Shown piece after piece: positions 47,183-56,456 of a stretch of DNA of 64,000 bases. The position numbers and the translations under genes were made by a program. Position 1 is the first letter of the stretch; every line of letters starts with the position of its first letter. Source of the stretch: DAOMNN01 sp050486545 (GTDB lineage: Bacteria > Pseudomonadota > Gammaproteobacteria > Burkholderiales > Rhodocyclaceae); contig JBJHDM010000008.1 in assembly GCA_050486545.1 (NCBI GenBank), forward strand, positions 1 through 64,000. Direction: 5' to 3'. The notes under the pieces are model-generated. The model saw only the letters and a program-made list of their open reading frames with translations. It was not told the origin of the DNA and did not search any database.

Positions 47183-48601
47183 ATGCGCGCCCTGCTTGCA
47201 CTCTGGCTGCTTCTCGCGTCGACCCTGGCCCCGGGGGCCGAGTTGCCGGGTGCGGTCGCACAAGCACTCCAGCGCGCCGGGATTCCCGTGGCCGACACGG
47301 CGATCTGGGTCCAGGGCGTCGATTCCGCACGACCGGCCCTTTCCGTCAACGCCGACCGGCCGATGAATCCGGCCTCGGTGATGAAGCTCGTCACCGCATT
47401 CGCGGCACTCGAACATCTGGGCCCGGCCCACGTCTGGTCCACCCGGGTCGCGATGACCGGTCGCATCGAGAACGGCGTGCTGCACGGCGATCTGTACTTG
47501 ATCGGCGGCGCAGACCCGGTGATGAGCTACGAACGGCTCTGGAAGATCCTGCGCCAGGTCCGAACCCTGACCGGCATCGTCGAGATCCGGGGCGATATCG
47601 TGCTCGACGGCTCCGCGCTACGCCTGCCCCAGCACGACCCGTTCACCTTCGATGGGCGCGGCCTGCGTCCCTACAACAGCGGCCCGCACGGCCTGCTCCT
47701 GCATTTCAACACCCTGCAGTTCCTGCTCGATCCGGCGCCAACCGCCGACACGCCCGTCGGCCTGGTCAGCAGCCCGCCGATTGACGGGCTGACGATCGAC
47801 AACCGCATCGTAAGCTCGGGGGGGGCCTGCGGCGTCTGGCATCGCGATCTGGATGCAACCCTGGAGACATCCCCCGGAGCCCCCCCACGTCTGATCCTGC
47901 TCGGCCGCCTGCCAGCCAGTTGCGGCCAGCGCACCTGGAGCGCCGCCCCGCTGTCGCCCGAACAGTACGGTGCGGCGATCGTCTCGGCCCTCTGGAACGA
48001 AGTGGGCGGACGCCTGGGCGGGCAGATCCGCCCCGGCATCGCACCGCCCGACGCGCGCGGCGTGCTCACCGACACCTCGCCCGCCCTGGCCGAGGTCGTG
48101 CGCGAAATGAACAAATGGTCGAGCAACGTCATCGCCCGGCAACTCCTGGCGACGCTGGGCACGACCGAAGCGGCCAGCCTCGACATGGTTCATTCCGGTG
48201 CCGTGCTGGCCGCGACGGTCCTGGAAGAGGCCGGGATCGACACGCGCGGACTCGTCATCGAGAACGGCTCCGGGCTGTCGCGGATCGAACGGATCCGCGC
48301 CGACAATCTCGGCACCCTCCTCCTGGTGGCCTGGCGCCGCCCCTTCATGCCCGAGTTCATCGCCGCGATGCCGCTGGCTGGCGTGGACGGCACCGCACAT
48401 CGGCGGCTCGGCCGCAGTCCGGCACGAGGCCAGGCCCACATCAAGACCGGCACGATCAATCAGGTGCGGGCGATGGCGGGATACGTGCTCGACCGCAACG
48501 GCCGTCGCCACGCCGTGGTGATGATGGTCAATCACCCGAAGGCGGCGGACAGCCAGGCCGCGCAGGACGCCTTGCTCGAATGGGTCTGGGCGTCGAACTG
48601 A
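47183..48601 (+). CDS. dacB: D-alanyl-D-alanine carboxypeptidase/endopeptidase (PBP4)
   Basis: The 472-residue periplasmic enzyme trims and cleaves peptidoglycan cross-links. A signal peptide (MRALLALWLLLASTLAPGA) precedes the class C PBP core. The SxxK motif is in NPASVMKLVTAFAAL at about residue 65, SxN is in NKWSSNVIARQL near 313, and KTG is in AHIKTGTINQVRAMAGY near 421. A domain insert lies between the first two motifs, as in PBP4. The ATG at 47183 gives a correct signal peptide; upstream frame extension does not. Confidence 0.95.
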   Translation: MRALLALWLLLASTLAPGAELPGAVAQALQRAGIPVADTAIWVQGVDSARPALSVNADRPMNPASVMKLVTAFAALEHLGPAHVWSTRVAMTGRIENGVLHGDLYLIGGADPVMSYERLWKILRQVRTLTGIVEIRGDIVLDGSALRLPQHDPFTFDGRGLRPYNSGPHGLLLHFNTLQFLLDPAPTADTPVGLVSSPPIDGLTIDNRIVSSGGACGVWHRDLDATLETSPGAPPRLILLGRLPASCGQRTWSAAPLSPEQYGAAIVSALWNEVGGRLGGQIRPGIAPPDARGVLTDTSPALAEVVREMNKWSSNVIARQLLATLGTTEAASLDMVHSGAVLAATVLEEAGIDTRGLVIENGSGLSRIERIRADNLGTLLLVAWRRPFMPEFIAAMPLAGVDGTAHRRLGRSPARGQAHIKTGTINQVRAMAGYVLDRNGRRHAVVMMVNHPKAADSQAAQDALLEWVWASN

Positions 48602-48610
48602 CGCGGCCGC

Positions 48611-49066
48611 TCACTTCGGCGGCATCGGCATCGGCATCGTCGAACGGTGGATGAGATTCCACCACCCGCGCACGATGCGATAGACGACCCAGACGCTCGT
48701 GCCGACGAACAGCAGCAATCCGAACAGCATCCCCACCACGCTCAGCACCAGCCCCACGGCGACCAACACCCACAGCAGGGCCAGCCAGAAGGTGCGGATC
48801 TGCCAGCGGAAGTGACTCTCCAGCCAGGTGCCGCGCACCGCAGACTGCTTGAAGTAGTTGAGCAGGACGGCACCGATCGAGGGCACGCTGGCGAGGAAGC
48901 TGCCCAGGATCGTCGCCGACCCCAGCACCCCCGACACCACCGCGAACGCATGCAGCGCGTAGACCACGTGGGCGAGCGTGACAAGTTCGTCCGGCGACTG
49001 GGGTTCGAACCGCACCCCCTGCCCGTCTCGACGGGGAGCGGGCGCAGGCCGTGTCGTGCCGCTCAC
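48611..49066 (-). CDS. DUF4870-like small membrane protein
   Basis: The 151-residue protein has a polar N-terminus with the motif SPDELVTLAHVVYALHAFAV, then three or four hydrophobic segments (VVSGVLGSATILGSFLASV; FWLALLWVLVAVGLVLSVVG; FGLLLFVGTSVWVVYRIVRG). The pattern with NYFKQSAVRGTWLESHFRWQ and WNLIHRSTMPMPMPPK resembles DUF4870 membrane proteins. The start overlaps the ubiD stop by four bases, so it is coupled to ubiD. Function unknown. Confidence 0.8.
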   Translation of the reverse strand: MSGTTRPAPAPRRDGQGVRFEPQSPDELVTLAHVVYALHAFAVVSGVLGSATILGSFLASVPSIGAVLLNYFKQSAVRGTWLESHFRWQIRTFWLALLWVLVAVGLVLSVVGMLFGLLLFVGTSVWVVYRIVRGWWNLIHRSTMPMPMPPK

Positions 49067-50556
49067 AGCCCGAGATCCCCCCAGATCGCATCGATGCGCG
49101 CACGCACCTCATCGCTCATGACGATCGGCCGACCCCATTCGCGATCGGTCTCACCGGCCCACTTGTTGGTCGCATCCAGCCCCATCTTGCTTCCCAGCCC
49201 GGGCACCGGGCTGGCGAAATCGAGATAGTCGATCGGCGTATTGTCGACCAGCACGGTATCGCGGCTGGCATCGACCCGCGTGGTCATCGCCCAGACGACC
49301 TCCTTCCATTCACGGATGGCCACGTCCTCATCGACGACGATGATGAACTTGGTGTACATGAACTGGCGCAGAAAGCTCCAGATCCCGAACATCACCCGCT
49401 TCGCATGCCCCGGATACTGCTTGCGGATGCTGACCACGGCCAGGCGGTAGGAGCAGCCCTCGGGTGGCAGATAGAAATCCACGATCTCCGGAAACTGCTT
49501 CTGCAGCAGCGGCACGAAGACCTCGTTGAGCGCCACCCCGAGCATCGCAGGCTCGTCGGGCGGCTTGCCGGTATAGGTCGAGTGATAGATCGGCGCCTTG
49601 CGCATCGTGATGCGCTCGACCGTGAGGACCGGAAACTCCGAGACCTCGTTGTAGTACCCGGTGTGATCCCCGTACGGTCCCTCGGGGGCGGTGTCGTCCG
49701 GGTGGATCACGCCTTCGAGCACGATCTCGCTGCGCGCGGGCACCTGCAGGTCGGAGCCGAGGCAACGGGCCAGTTCGGTCTTGGCACCACGCAACAGCCC
49801 CGCGAACTGGTACTCCGAGAGCGAATCGGGCACCGGCGTGACCGCACCGAGAATCGTCGCCGGATCGCAGCCGAGCACCACCGCGACCGGGAACGGTTCG
49901 CCGGGATGGGCCGCACAATGATCGCGAAAGTCCAGCGCCCCGCCACGATGCGCCAGCCAGCGCATGATGACGCGATCCCGCCCGAGCACCTGCTGGCGAT
50001 AGATCCCGAGGTTCTGGCGCTTCTTCCCCGGCCCTCGCGTGACGACCAGCCCCCAGGTAATGAGCGGTGCCACGTCGCCGGGCCAGCAATGCTGGATCGG
50101 CAAGCGGGACAGATCGACTTCGTCGCCGGTCCACACCACCTCCTGACAAGGGGCCGTACGTACTTCGCGGGGGGCCATGTTCAGGACCTGGCGGAACACC
50201 GGGAGCTTTTCCCACGCATCCTTCAAGCCCTTGGGCGGTTCGGGCTCCTTGAGGAAGGCGAGCAGCTTGCCCACCTCGCGCAACGGCTCGCGCCAGTCGC
50301 CACCTTCCGGCACGGACTGCCCCATGCCCAGCACGACCCGCTGAGGCGTGCCGAACAGGTTCGCCAGTACCGGGATCGACTGCGGCACGCCCCGGGTGAC
50401 CGGCTTTTCGAACAGCAGTGCCGGGCCGCCGGCTCGCAGCACGCGATCGGCGATCTCGGTCATCTCGAGGTGCGTGTCGACCGGCACCCGGATCCGCCGC
50501 AGCTCGCCGATCGCTTCCAGTTGGGCAATGAATTCTCGCAAGTCCTGGGTCTGCAT
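49063..50556 (-). CDS. ubiD: 3-octaprenyl-4-hydroxybenzoate carboxy-lyase (UbiD)
   Basis: The 497-residue protein, the same length as E. coli UbiD, decarboxylates the prenylated hydroxybenzoate in ubiquinone synthesis using prenylated FMN supplied by UbiX. It contains the prFMN-binding region with DHTGYYNEVSEFPVLTVERI and EGPYGDHTG, and the catalytic Glu-Arg-Glu environment near VLEGVIHP. A ubiX gene is not in this window. The start MQTQDLREFIAQLEAIGELR matches family starts. It lies 23 bases after pyrF. Confidence 0.95.
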   Translation of the reverse strand: MQTQDLREFIAQLEAIGELRRIRVPVDTHLEMTEIADRVLRAGGPALLFEKPVTRGVPQSIPVLANLFGTPQRVVLGMGQSVPEGGDWREPLREVGKLLAFLKEPEPPKGLKDAWEKLPVFRQVLNMAPREVRTAPCQEVVWTGDEVDLSRLPIQHCWPGDVAPLITWGLVVTRGPGKKRQNLGIYRQQVLGRDRVIMRWLAHRGGALDFRDHCAAHPGEPFPVAVVLGCDPATILGAVTPVPDSLSEYQFAGLLRGAKTELARCLGSDLQVPARSEIVLEGVIHPDDTAPEGPYGDHTGYYNEVSEFPVLTVERITMRKAPIYHSTYTGKPPDEPAMLGVALNEVFVPLLQKQFPEIVDFYLPPEGCSYRLAVVSIRKQYPGHAKRVMFGIWSFLRQFMYTKFIIVVDEDVAIREWKEVVWAMTTRVDASRDTVLVDNTPIDYLDFASPVPGLGSKMGLDATNKWAGETDREWGRPIVMSDEVRARIDAIWGDLGL

Positions 50557-50579
50557 GAGTCGGTTCCGTCTCCGGGAAG

Positions 50580-51392
50580 TCAGCGAAAAGCGTTGATCGC
50601 ATCGCGCGTATCGCGCGCCGCGCGCCTCGCTGCCTCGGCGAAATCCTCCCCATCGCCGGCATAGAGGATCGCACGCGAGGAATTGATCATCAGCCCGGTC
50701 CCGTCGGTCGTTCGGCCCGCACGCACGGTGGCCTCGATGTCGCCACCCTGGGCTCCCACGCCCGGCACGAGCAACGGCATGTCGCCGGCCAGCTCCCGCA
50801 CGCGTGCGATCTCGCCTGGGAACGTCGCACCGACGACGAGTGCGCAGTTGCCGTGACCATTCCACTCGTCCGCGACGAGACGGGCCACCCGTTCGAACAG
50901 CTGTTCACCGCCCACGTCGAGGAACTGCAGGTCGCTGCCGCCCGGGTTGGAAGTACGGCACAGTACGATGACCCCCTTGTCGGGGCGTCCCAGGTAGGGT
51001 TCGACCGAATCCCGCCCCATGTAGGGATTGACGGTCAGCGCGTCGGCACCGAAGCGCTCGAAGGCTTCCACCGCGTACTGCTCGGCCGTGCTGCCGATGT
51101 CCCCGCGCTTCGCATCGAGCACGACCGGGGTGCCGGGGTGCGCCGCATGAATGTGCGCGATCAGCGCCTCGAGCTGGTCCTCTGCGCGATGCGCCGAGAA
51201 ATACGCGATCTGGGGCTTGAAGCAGCACACCAGGTCTGCAGTGGCATCGACGATCGCGCGGCAGAACTCGAACACGCCATCGGGCCGCCCCTTCAGGTGG
51301 GCAGGAAAACGTGCCGGATCCGGATCGAGCCCGACGCAAAGCAGACTGTCGCGCTGTCGCCAGGCCGCACGCAGGGCGGTCATGAAGTGCAT
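50580..51392 (-). CDS. pyrF: Orotidine 5'-phosphate decarboxylase (type 2)
   Basis: The 270-residue TIM-barrel enzyme makes UMP. The substrate-binding Asp is in LCVGLDPDPARFP, and the catalytic Lys-Asp set is in VVLDAKRGDIGSTAEQYA; LLVPGVGAQGGDIEATV and NSSRAILYAG bind phosphate. The length and the DxKRGDI form put it in the longer type 2 subfamily. ATG at 51392 is preferred; one at 51383 is possible. A hairpin lies between it and the small gene upstream. Confidence 0.95.
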   Translation of the reverse strand: MHFMTALRAAWRQRDSLLCVGLDPDPARFPAHLKGRPDGVFEFCRAIVDATADLVCCFKPQIAYFSAHRAEDQLEALIAHIHAAHPGTPVVLDAKRGDIGSTAEQYAVEAFERFGADALTVNPYMGRDSVEPYLGRPDKGVIVLCRTSNPGGSDLQFLDVGGEQLFERVARLVADEWNGHGNCALVVGATFPGEIARVRELAGDMPLLVPGVGAQGGDIEATVRAGRTTDGTGLMINSSRAILYAGDGEDFAEAARRAARDTRDAINAFR

Positions 51393-51459
51393 GGATAGGT
51401 CCCGTATTGTCCGGGGCGAATGATAACGCGGCCGGGCCGAGCGCACTGCCTCGAAAGGA

Positions 51460-51477
51460 GGGGCCGTTTCCGGCCCC
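51460..51477 (-). terminator. Hairpin after the small secreted-protein gene
   Basis: GGGGCCG and CGGCCCC pair around a 4-base loop, 37 bases beyond the stop of the small gene. On the minus strand CTCCTTTCG follows, a weak T-tract. It may partly separate the small gene from pyrF. Confidence 0.4.
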
Positions 51478-51513
51478 CCATGAATGAATGCCCGATGACG
51501 GGCAGCCTTGCGA

Positions 51514-51765
51514 TCACATCGTGGAGATGCCGAGAATCTTCATCGCCTTGGCAAGCGTGTCCACCGACTCCTGATGCCGCCCGGCATTGTGCAGCGTCTC
51601 GCCTTCTGCACGCAGCGTACGCACCTCTGCCAACTGCTCGGAAGTCAGTTCCGGATTCTGCGCAAGCGCGTCGTCAATCTTTTTCATGTCCGCAGGGCAG
51701 TGAAATGCGAATGCCGCACCGGACAGCAGGAACACAAAGGCTCCCGCAAGAATCTTTGATCTCAT
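51514..51765 (-). CDS. Small periplasmic protein with HCPADMKKID motif
   Basis: The 83-residue protein has a clear signal peptide (MRSKILAGAFVFLLSGAAFA). The mature part begins FHCPADMKKIDDALAQNP and continues with a predicted helical hairpin (LTSEQLAEVRTLRAEGETLH, then HQESVDTLAKAMKILGI). One Cys and one His near the new N-terminus could bind metal or cofactor, but no function is known to me. CAGGAG lies about 8 bases before the ATG. It sits between ubiA and pyrF on the same strand; the TPR-like second half suggests protein interaction. Confidence 0.8.
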   Translation of the reverse strand: MRSKILAGAFVFLLSGAAFAFHCPADMKKIDDALAQNPELTSEQLAEVRTLRAEGETLHNAGRHQESVDTLAKAMKILGISTM

Positions 51766-51837
51766 GATGGTCTCCTGGGGATGGTGCGGAAGCTTCCGCA
51801 CCCCGCTTGGACCCGTTCGCCTCGCCGCGGTTTCGCT

Positions 51838-52719
51838 TCAGGCCGATATCGCCCGATCGAGGACCAGACCGAGGAAGACCACGGCACCCAACCAGTTGTT
51901 GTGCAGAAAGGCCTTGAAGCAATTCGGCCGCTCACGCCCGCGAATGAGCGTGTAGTGATAGCCCGCGATCCCGGCCGCGATCGCCAGGCCGGCGTAGTAC
52001 GGCATCCCGAGTCCCTGCACGACCCCCACCGTCGCCAGCAGCCCCAGCGTGATCGCATAACAGGTCATGACCGCGGCGACGTCGAAACGGCCGAAGGTGA
52101 TGGCGGCACTCTTGATACCGATCTTGAGGTCGTCGGGGCGATCGACCATCGCGTACTCGGTATCGTAGGCGATCGCCCAGAAAACGTTGGCGACAAGCAT
52201 CAGCCAGGCCACCGCCGGCACACTGCCGTGAACGGCGGCGAACGCCATCGGTATGCCAAAGCCGAAGGCGATCCCCAGGTAGGCTTGCGGGATCGCCAGG
52301 AAACGCTTGGTGAACGGATAGCTTGCGGCGAGAAACACGGCCGGAATCGACAGCCACAACACCAGCCGGTCGAGCGGCAGCACGAGCAGCAACGCCAGCA
52401 AGGCGAGGAAAACCGCCAGCCAGAGCGCCTCGCGCACAGTCACCGCTCCGGTCGCCAGGGGGCGAGCCCGGGTGCGTTCGACATGCCCATCGAAATTGCG
52501 GTCGGCAAAATCGTTGATCACGCACCCTGCGGAGCGCATCAACACGGTTCCGGCGACAAAGGCGAACAGGATGTACGGAGGCGGCAAGCCATCGGCCGCC
52601 ATCCACAACCCCCACAGCGTCGGCCACATCAGCAGCAGGATCCCGATCGGCCGATCGAGTCGCATCAGGCGCAGGTAGAGGGGGAAACGTTCGCTCAGTC
52701 GGAAGGTGGTCGTGGTCAT
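51838..52719 (-). CDS. ubiA: 4-hydroxybenzoate polyprenyltransferase
   Basis: The 293-residue inner-membrane enzyme attaches the polyprenyl tail to 4-hydroxybenzoate. The two Asp-rich motifs are intact: NDFADRNFDGHVERT near residue 68 and YDTEYAMVDRPDDLKIGI near 190. About eight or nine hydrophobic segments are present. It overlaps the ubiC stop by four bases (ATGA), so product transfer from UbiC to UbiA may be favoured by co-synthesis. Confidence 0.96.
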   Translation of the reverse strand: MTTTTFRLSERFPLYLRLMRLDRPIGILLLMWPTLWGLWMAADGLPPPYILFAFVAGTVLMRSAGCVINDFADRNFDGHVERTRARPLATGAVTVREALWLAVFLALLALLLVLPLDRLVLWLSIPAVFLAASYPFTKRFLAIPQAYLGIAFGFGIPMAFAAVHGSVPAVAWLMLVANVFWAIAYDTEYAMVDRPDDLKIGIKSAAITFGRFDVAAVMTCYAITLGLLATVGVVQGLGMPYYAGLAIAAGIAGYHYTLIRGRERPNCFKAFLHNNWLGAVVFLGLVLDRAISA

Positions 52720-53273
52720 GCGGACAAGGAATGGATGGCCGGAAGAAACACTTCGGTCACCAGCAGCGGCCTGCGGCGCAGGCGGAAGACCGACCGCCGG
52801 GCCCAGAGTCGGCGCGGCCCGCCGGCCATGCCGGTCACCTCGATCGCACGATGATACCGCGCATCGCGCACATCGAGACAGGCCGAGGCGAGCGGAAGGC
52901 GCTCGATGCGCGGATCGGCGAACAGGGCCGCCCCGAGGGGTCGCGAACCGATGCCGTGGAACAGGTTCCAGGCCCCGCGCACATTGCGTCGCGGCAAGAC
53001 GGAGCGGGCATAGACGACGGGAACGCCGTCCGCCAGCAGCAGCACTTCACGCACCCATACCCGTTCCGATGCCCTCAAGCCGAGGGCGGCGGCCTCGTCC
53101 GGATGGGTTCGCCCCATCGATTGCCGCAACACGGTGACGGAGAAGCGCTTGCAGCGCGCACGAATGCGCGCCGTGAGCGAACCGGGGTCGGTCAGCCATG
53201 GGCGGAGAAACGGAGACGTTCCGGTGCGGGGCGGATGCTCGCGCCAACGGGCGAGAAGAGGTCGTGCGCGCAT
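52716..53273 (-). CDS. ubiC: Chorismate pyruvate-lyase
   Basis: The 185-residue protein makes 4-hydroxybenzoate from chorismate. Family features are WLTDPGSLTARIRARCKRFS near the N-terminus, VWVREVLLLADGVPVVYARS with the conserved Arg and Glu region, and LGAALFADPRIERLPLASAC. The C-terminal segment RRLWARRSVFRLRRRPLLVT with its Glu in EVFLP is as in UbiC. Several upstream Met codons exist; none has a clear ribosome binding site, so the start is uncertain by up to 24 residues. Confidence 0.9.
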   Translation of the reverse strand: MRARPLLARWREHPPRTGTSPFLRPWLTDPGSLTARIRARCKRFSVTVLRQSMGRTHPDEAAALGLRASERVWVREVLLLADGVPVVYARSVLPRRNVRGAWNLFHGIGSRPLGAALFADPRIERLPLASACLDVRDARYHRAIEVTGMAGGPRRLWARRSVFRLRRRPLLVTEVFLPAIHSLSA

Positions 53274-53345
53274 AAAGGTCGCGCGCATCATAACCGAAAC
53301 GGCCGGGATCGTGAGGAGACGACCCCGGAACGTCCGGGCCGGCAT

Positions 53346-56300
53346 TCAGGCTGCGACGCGATCCGTTCGCGCGCCCCCGAACAGCCAGGCCTTGAAGCCC
53401 TCGAGCAGCGACAGCAGGGCCGGGATGAAGAACAGCACGAGCGCGGCCGAGAACCCCAGGCCGAACGCGATCGATGCAGCCATCGGGATCAGGAACTGGG
53501 CCTGCAGCGAAGTCTCGAACATCAGCGGCGTCAATCCGCCGATCGTCGTGAGCGAGGTCAGCATCACCGCCCGCAGGCGTCCGCAGGCCGCACCGATCAA
53601 CGCGTCCTGGAGGGCCAGCCCCTGCTTGCGCAGTTCCTGGAACAGGCTCACCAGGATGATCGAGTTGTTGACGACGATGCCGGCCAACGCAAAGAGCCCG
53701 AACATCGAAAGAATGGTCAGGTTCAAGCCCATCGCCCAGTGGCCGAAGATGGCCCCGGCGAGCCCGAGCGGAATCGCCGCCATCACCACCAGCGGCCAGC
53801 TCCAGGACGAGAATGCCCAGACCAGGACGAGATAGATCAGCCCGAGCCCGAGCAGCAGCCCCGCCTGCATGTCGCCGAGCGTCTCGCGCTGGTCCGCGGC
53901 CTGGCCCTGCAGGCTGTACTCGACCGCATAGCGCGTCGCCATCCGCGGTAGCGCCTCGCGGGAGACCTCTGCGAGCACCGCATTGGCATTGCTGACGGTC
54001 GAATCGACGCTGCCCGACACTTCGACGGCCAGTCTTCCGTCGGCATGGCGCAAGGCTTCGAAGCCACGTCGGGACTCCCATTCCGCAACGGAGGCAAGCG
54101 GCACGAACCGGCCGTCCGGCGTTTCCACGACCATGCGCTCGAAGACGTCGAGCCGCTCGCGCTCTTCGCGCGGAAGCATGACCCGGACCTCGAGTTCGTC
54201 CCGGCCGCTCTGCACCAGTTGCGCCAGGGTGCCGTCGAACGCTGCGCGAAGCTGGCGGCCCAGGCTCTCGGTACTGAAACCGAGCGCCTCCCCGGCGGGG
54301 GTGAGCCGGTAGATCAACTGTTCGCGGCCGAAGGGCATGTCGTCCTCGGTGTCCGTCACGCCCGGGATGCCCTTCAGCGTTTCCGCAAGGTCGAGCGCAG
54401 CGGCCTTGAGCGCATCGGCATCGTCGCCCGTGAGCCGGATCGTCAGGTCACGCCCCTGTGGCCCCGACTGGCGGACCTTGAAACTGAGGCTCTCGAGCCC
54501 GGAAAACTCCATCGTGCGTTCGCGCCAGGTCGCCAGGAATTGCTCGTTGCGGACCTCCCGGCGATCGGACGGCACGAGTTCGACCATCACCGAGGCCAAC
54601 TGGTCGCCCCGCGCCGAACCGCCCGCGGCAGCGCCTGCCGACGCACCGAGGCGCGAAACGGCTGCACGGATGAGACCGCCGCCCAGTTCCGCATCGGTCT
54701 CGGCCAGCGCGCGCTCGAGTTCGCGCAGGAAGGCCTCGCTGCGCTCGCGCGGTGTGCCCGCGACGAACCCGGCGTTCACGTACACCACCGGACTTTCCGG
54801 GGTCGGGAAGAACACGAAATTCAGGCGCCCGCCGGCGATCAGCCCGATCGCCAGGATCATCGTGGCGATCGTGATCGCCACGGTGGCGCCTCGCCAGGCC
54901 AGGGCGGTCGTGACCAGGGGGCGGAAAATCCGGTCCCGGAAGCGGTCGAACGCGGCATCGAGCCGGTCGCGCACGCGCGAGCTCTGCCGTGCCGCCTCGC
55001 CCTGCAGCGCCACGCGAAGATGCGCCGGCAGGATCAGGAAACTCTCGATCAGGGCCGCCATGATCACCATGATCATGACGAACGGAATGTCGAACATGAC
55101 GTTGCCGATGATCCCACCGACCAGCATGAGTGGAACGAAGGCTGCAACCGTGGTCAGCGATGCGGCGACGACCGGCCAGAACATGCGGCGTGTACCGCCC
55201 AATGCCGCCTGCTCCGGGCCTTCGCCCAGACGGCGGTGGGTGTCGGCATCCTCGCTGACGACGATCGCATCGTCGACGATGATGCCCAGCGCCATGATCA
55301 GCGCGAACAGGCTCATCATGTTGATCGTGCCGCCGAACAGCAGCATCAGCCCGAGCGTGGCGAGGAACGCGGTCGGGATGCCGACCATGACCCAGAACGC
55401 GACGCGCGCGGGCAGGAACAGGTAGAGCACGGCGACGACGAGCAACAGCCCCCCGAGCCCGTTCTTGACGAGGAGCTGGATGCGGTCGCGAATCAGCTCC
55501 CATTGCGTATCGAAGACCTCCAGCGTGATCGAAGGCGGCAGGGTCGGCACGGTCTGCGCCAGCCAGCGTTCGAACAGCCGTGCGGCCCGCAACGAATGCC
55601 CGCTCTCGCTTCGCTGCAGCATCATCTCGATGACCGCATCGCCACCTTCGCTCAGTTCGATACTGCCCGGACGCGGCTCGCGCACGACCGTGGCGATCTC
55701 ACCCAGGCGAACCAGACCCCGCTCGTCGCTGACGACCGGCAGCGACTCGAACGCCCGGGCGTCACGCCGCTGCTCCAGGCCCCGGATGTCGCGGGCACCG
55801 TCGCGCTCGCCCGCGGCGCCGGCCGGCACGTCGCGTGACAGGCTGGCGATCCGCTCGCCGACCTCGACGAGCGAAAGATTCAGCGTCTCCAGAGCCGCCG
55901 ACGGGACCTCGATCGCAATCCGCTCTTCGGGCATGCCCGTGATGTCGACCCGGTCGATCCCGGCAGCGAGCAGTTCGCTCTCGAACCGGCGCACCCACGG
56001 GCGCAACTCCTCCACGCTCCCCCCGCGCACGAGCAGGCGGGCGATCGGCTCGTAGCGGGCGATACGGCTGATCTGCGGGGTTTCGGCATCGCGGGGAAGA
56101 TTGCGGAATTCGTCGACCCGCTGGCGGGCCTGGTCGAGCGCCATCAGGGGGTCGGTCCGCTCGTGCAGTTCGAGCGTGATGTTCGCGACCCCCTGGGCGG
56201 ACGTCGACGTCATCCGCTTGAGCCCGTCCATCGTGCGCAGACGCTCCTCGAGCGGCGTCGTGATCGCGCTTTCCACGTCTTCCGCGGATGCGCCGCTCCA

Positions 56301-56456
56301 GAGCACCCGAACGCTAATAAGATCGAGCTCGAAGCTCGGCAGGAATTGCACGTTCATGCGCAGCACGCCGGCCGCCCCGGCAATAAAGGCAAGCAGCATC
56401 AGCACGTTGGCGGCGACGCGGTGGCGCAACAGCGCCGCGATGATGCCCTGGCTCAT
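53346..56456 (-). CDS. RND-family efflux transporter permease
   Basis: The 1036-residue inner-membrane protein has the RND layout: a first span (VAANVLMLLAFIAGAAGVL), a periplasmic porter loop, a group of spans with GIIVDDAIVVSEDADTHRRL holding the paired Asp residues of the proton relay (near residue 393), a second loop and a last group of spans. In the second half the position of the relay Lys reads GIVVNNSIILVSLFQEL, i.e. Asn instead of Lys, as in several AcrB-like subfamilies. Substrate cannot be deduced. It overlaps the fusion-protein gene by four bases. No outer-membrane factor gene lies nearby. Confidence 0.93.
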   Translation of the reverse strand: MSQGIIAALLRHRVAANVLMLLAFIAGAAGVLRMNVQFLPSFELDLISVRVLWSGASAEDVESAITTPLEERLRTMDGLKRMTSTSAQGVANITLELHERTDPLMALDQARQRVDEFRNLPRDAETPQISRIARYEPIARLLVRGGSVEELRPWVRRFESELLAAGIDRVDITGMPEERIAIEVPSAALETLNLSLVEVGERIASLSRDVPAGAAGERDGARDIRGLEQRRDARAFESLPVVSDERGLVRLGEIATVVREPRPGSIELSEGGDAVIEMMLQRSESGHSLRAARLFERWLAQTVPTLPPSITLEVFDTQWELIRDRIQLLVKNGLGGLLLVVAVLYLFLPARVAFWVMVGIPTAFLATLGLMLLFGGTINMMSLFALIMALGIIVDDAIVVSEDADTHRRLGEGPEQAALGGTRRMFWPVVAASLTTVAAFVPLMLVGGIIGNVMFDIPFVMIMVIMAALIESFLILPAHLRVALQGEAARQSSRVRDRLDAAFDRFRDRIFRPLVTTALAWRGATVAITIATMILAIGLIAGGRLNFVFFPTPESPVVYVNAGFVAGTPRERSEAFLRELERALAETDAELGGGLIRAAVSRLGASAGAAAGGSARGDQLASVMVELVPSDRREVRNEQFLATWRERTMEFSGLESLSFKVRQSGPQGRDLTIRLTGDDADALKAAALDLAETLKGIPGVTDTEDDMPFGREQLIYRLTPAGEALGFSTESLGRQLRAAFDGTLAQLVQSGRDELEVRVMLPREERERLDVFERMVVETPDGRFVPLASVAEWESRRGFEALRHADGRLAVEVSGSVDSTVSNANAVLAEVSREALPRMATRYAVEYSLQGQAADQRETLGDMQAGLLLGLGLIYLVLVWAFSSWSWPLVVMAAIPLGLAGAIFGHWAMGLNLTILSMFGLFALAGIVVNNSIILVSLFQELRKQGLALQDALIGAACGRLRAVMLTSLTTIGGLTPLMFETSLQAQFLIPMAASIAFGLGFSAALVLFFIPALLSLLEGFKAWLFGGARTDRVAA

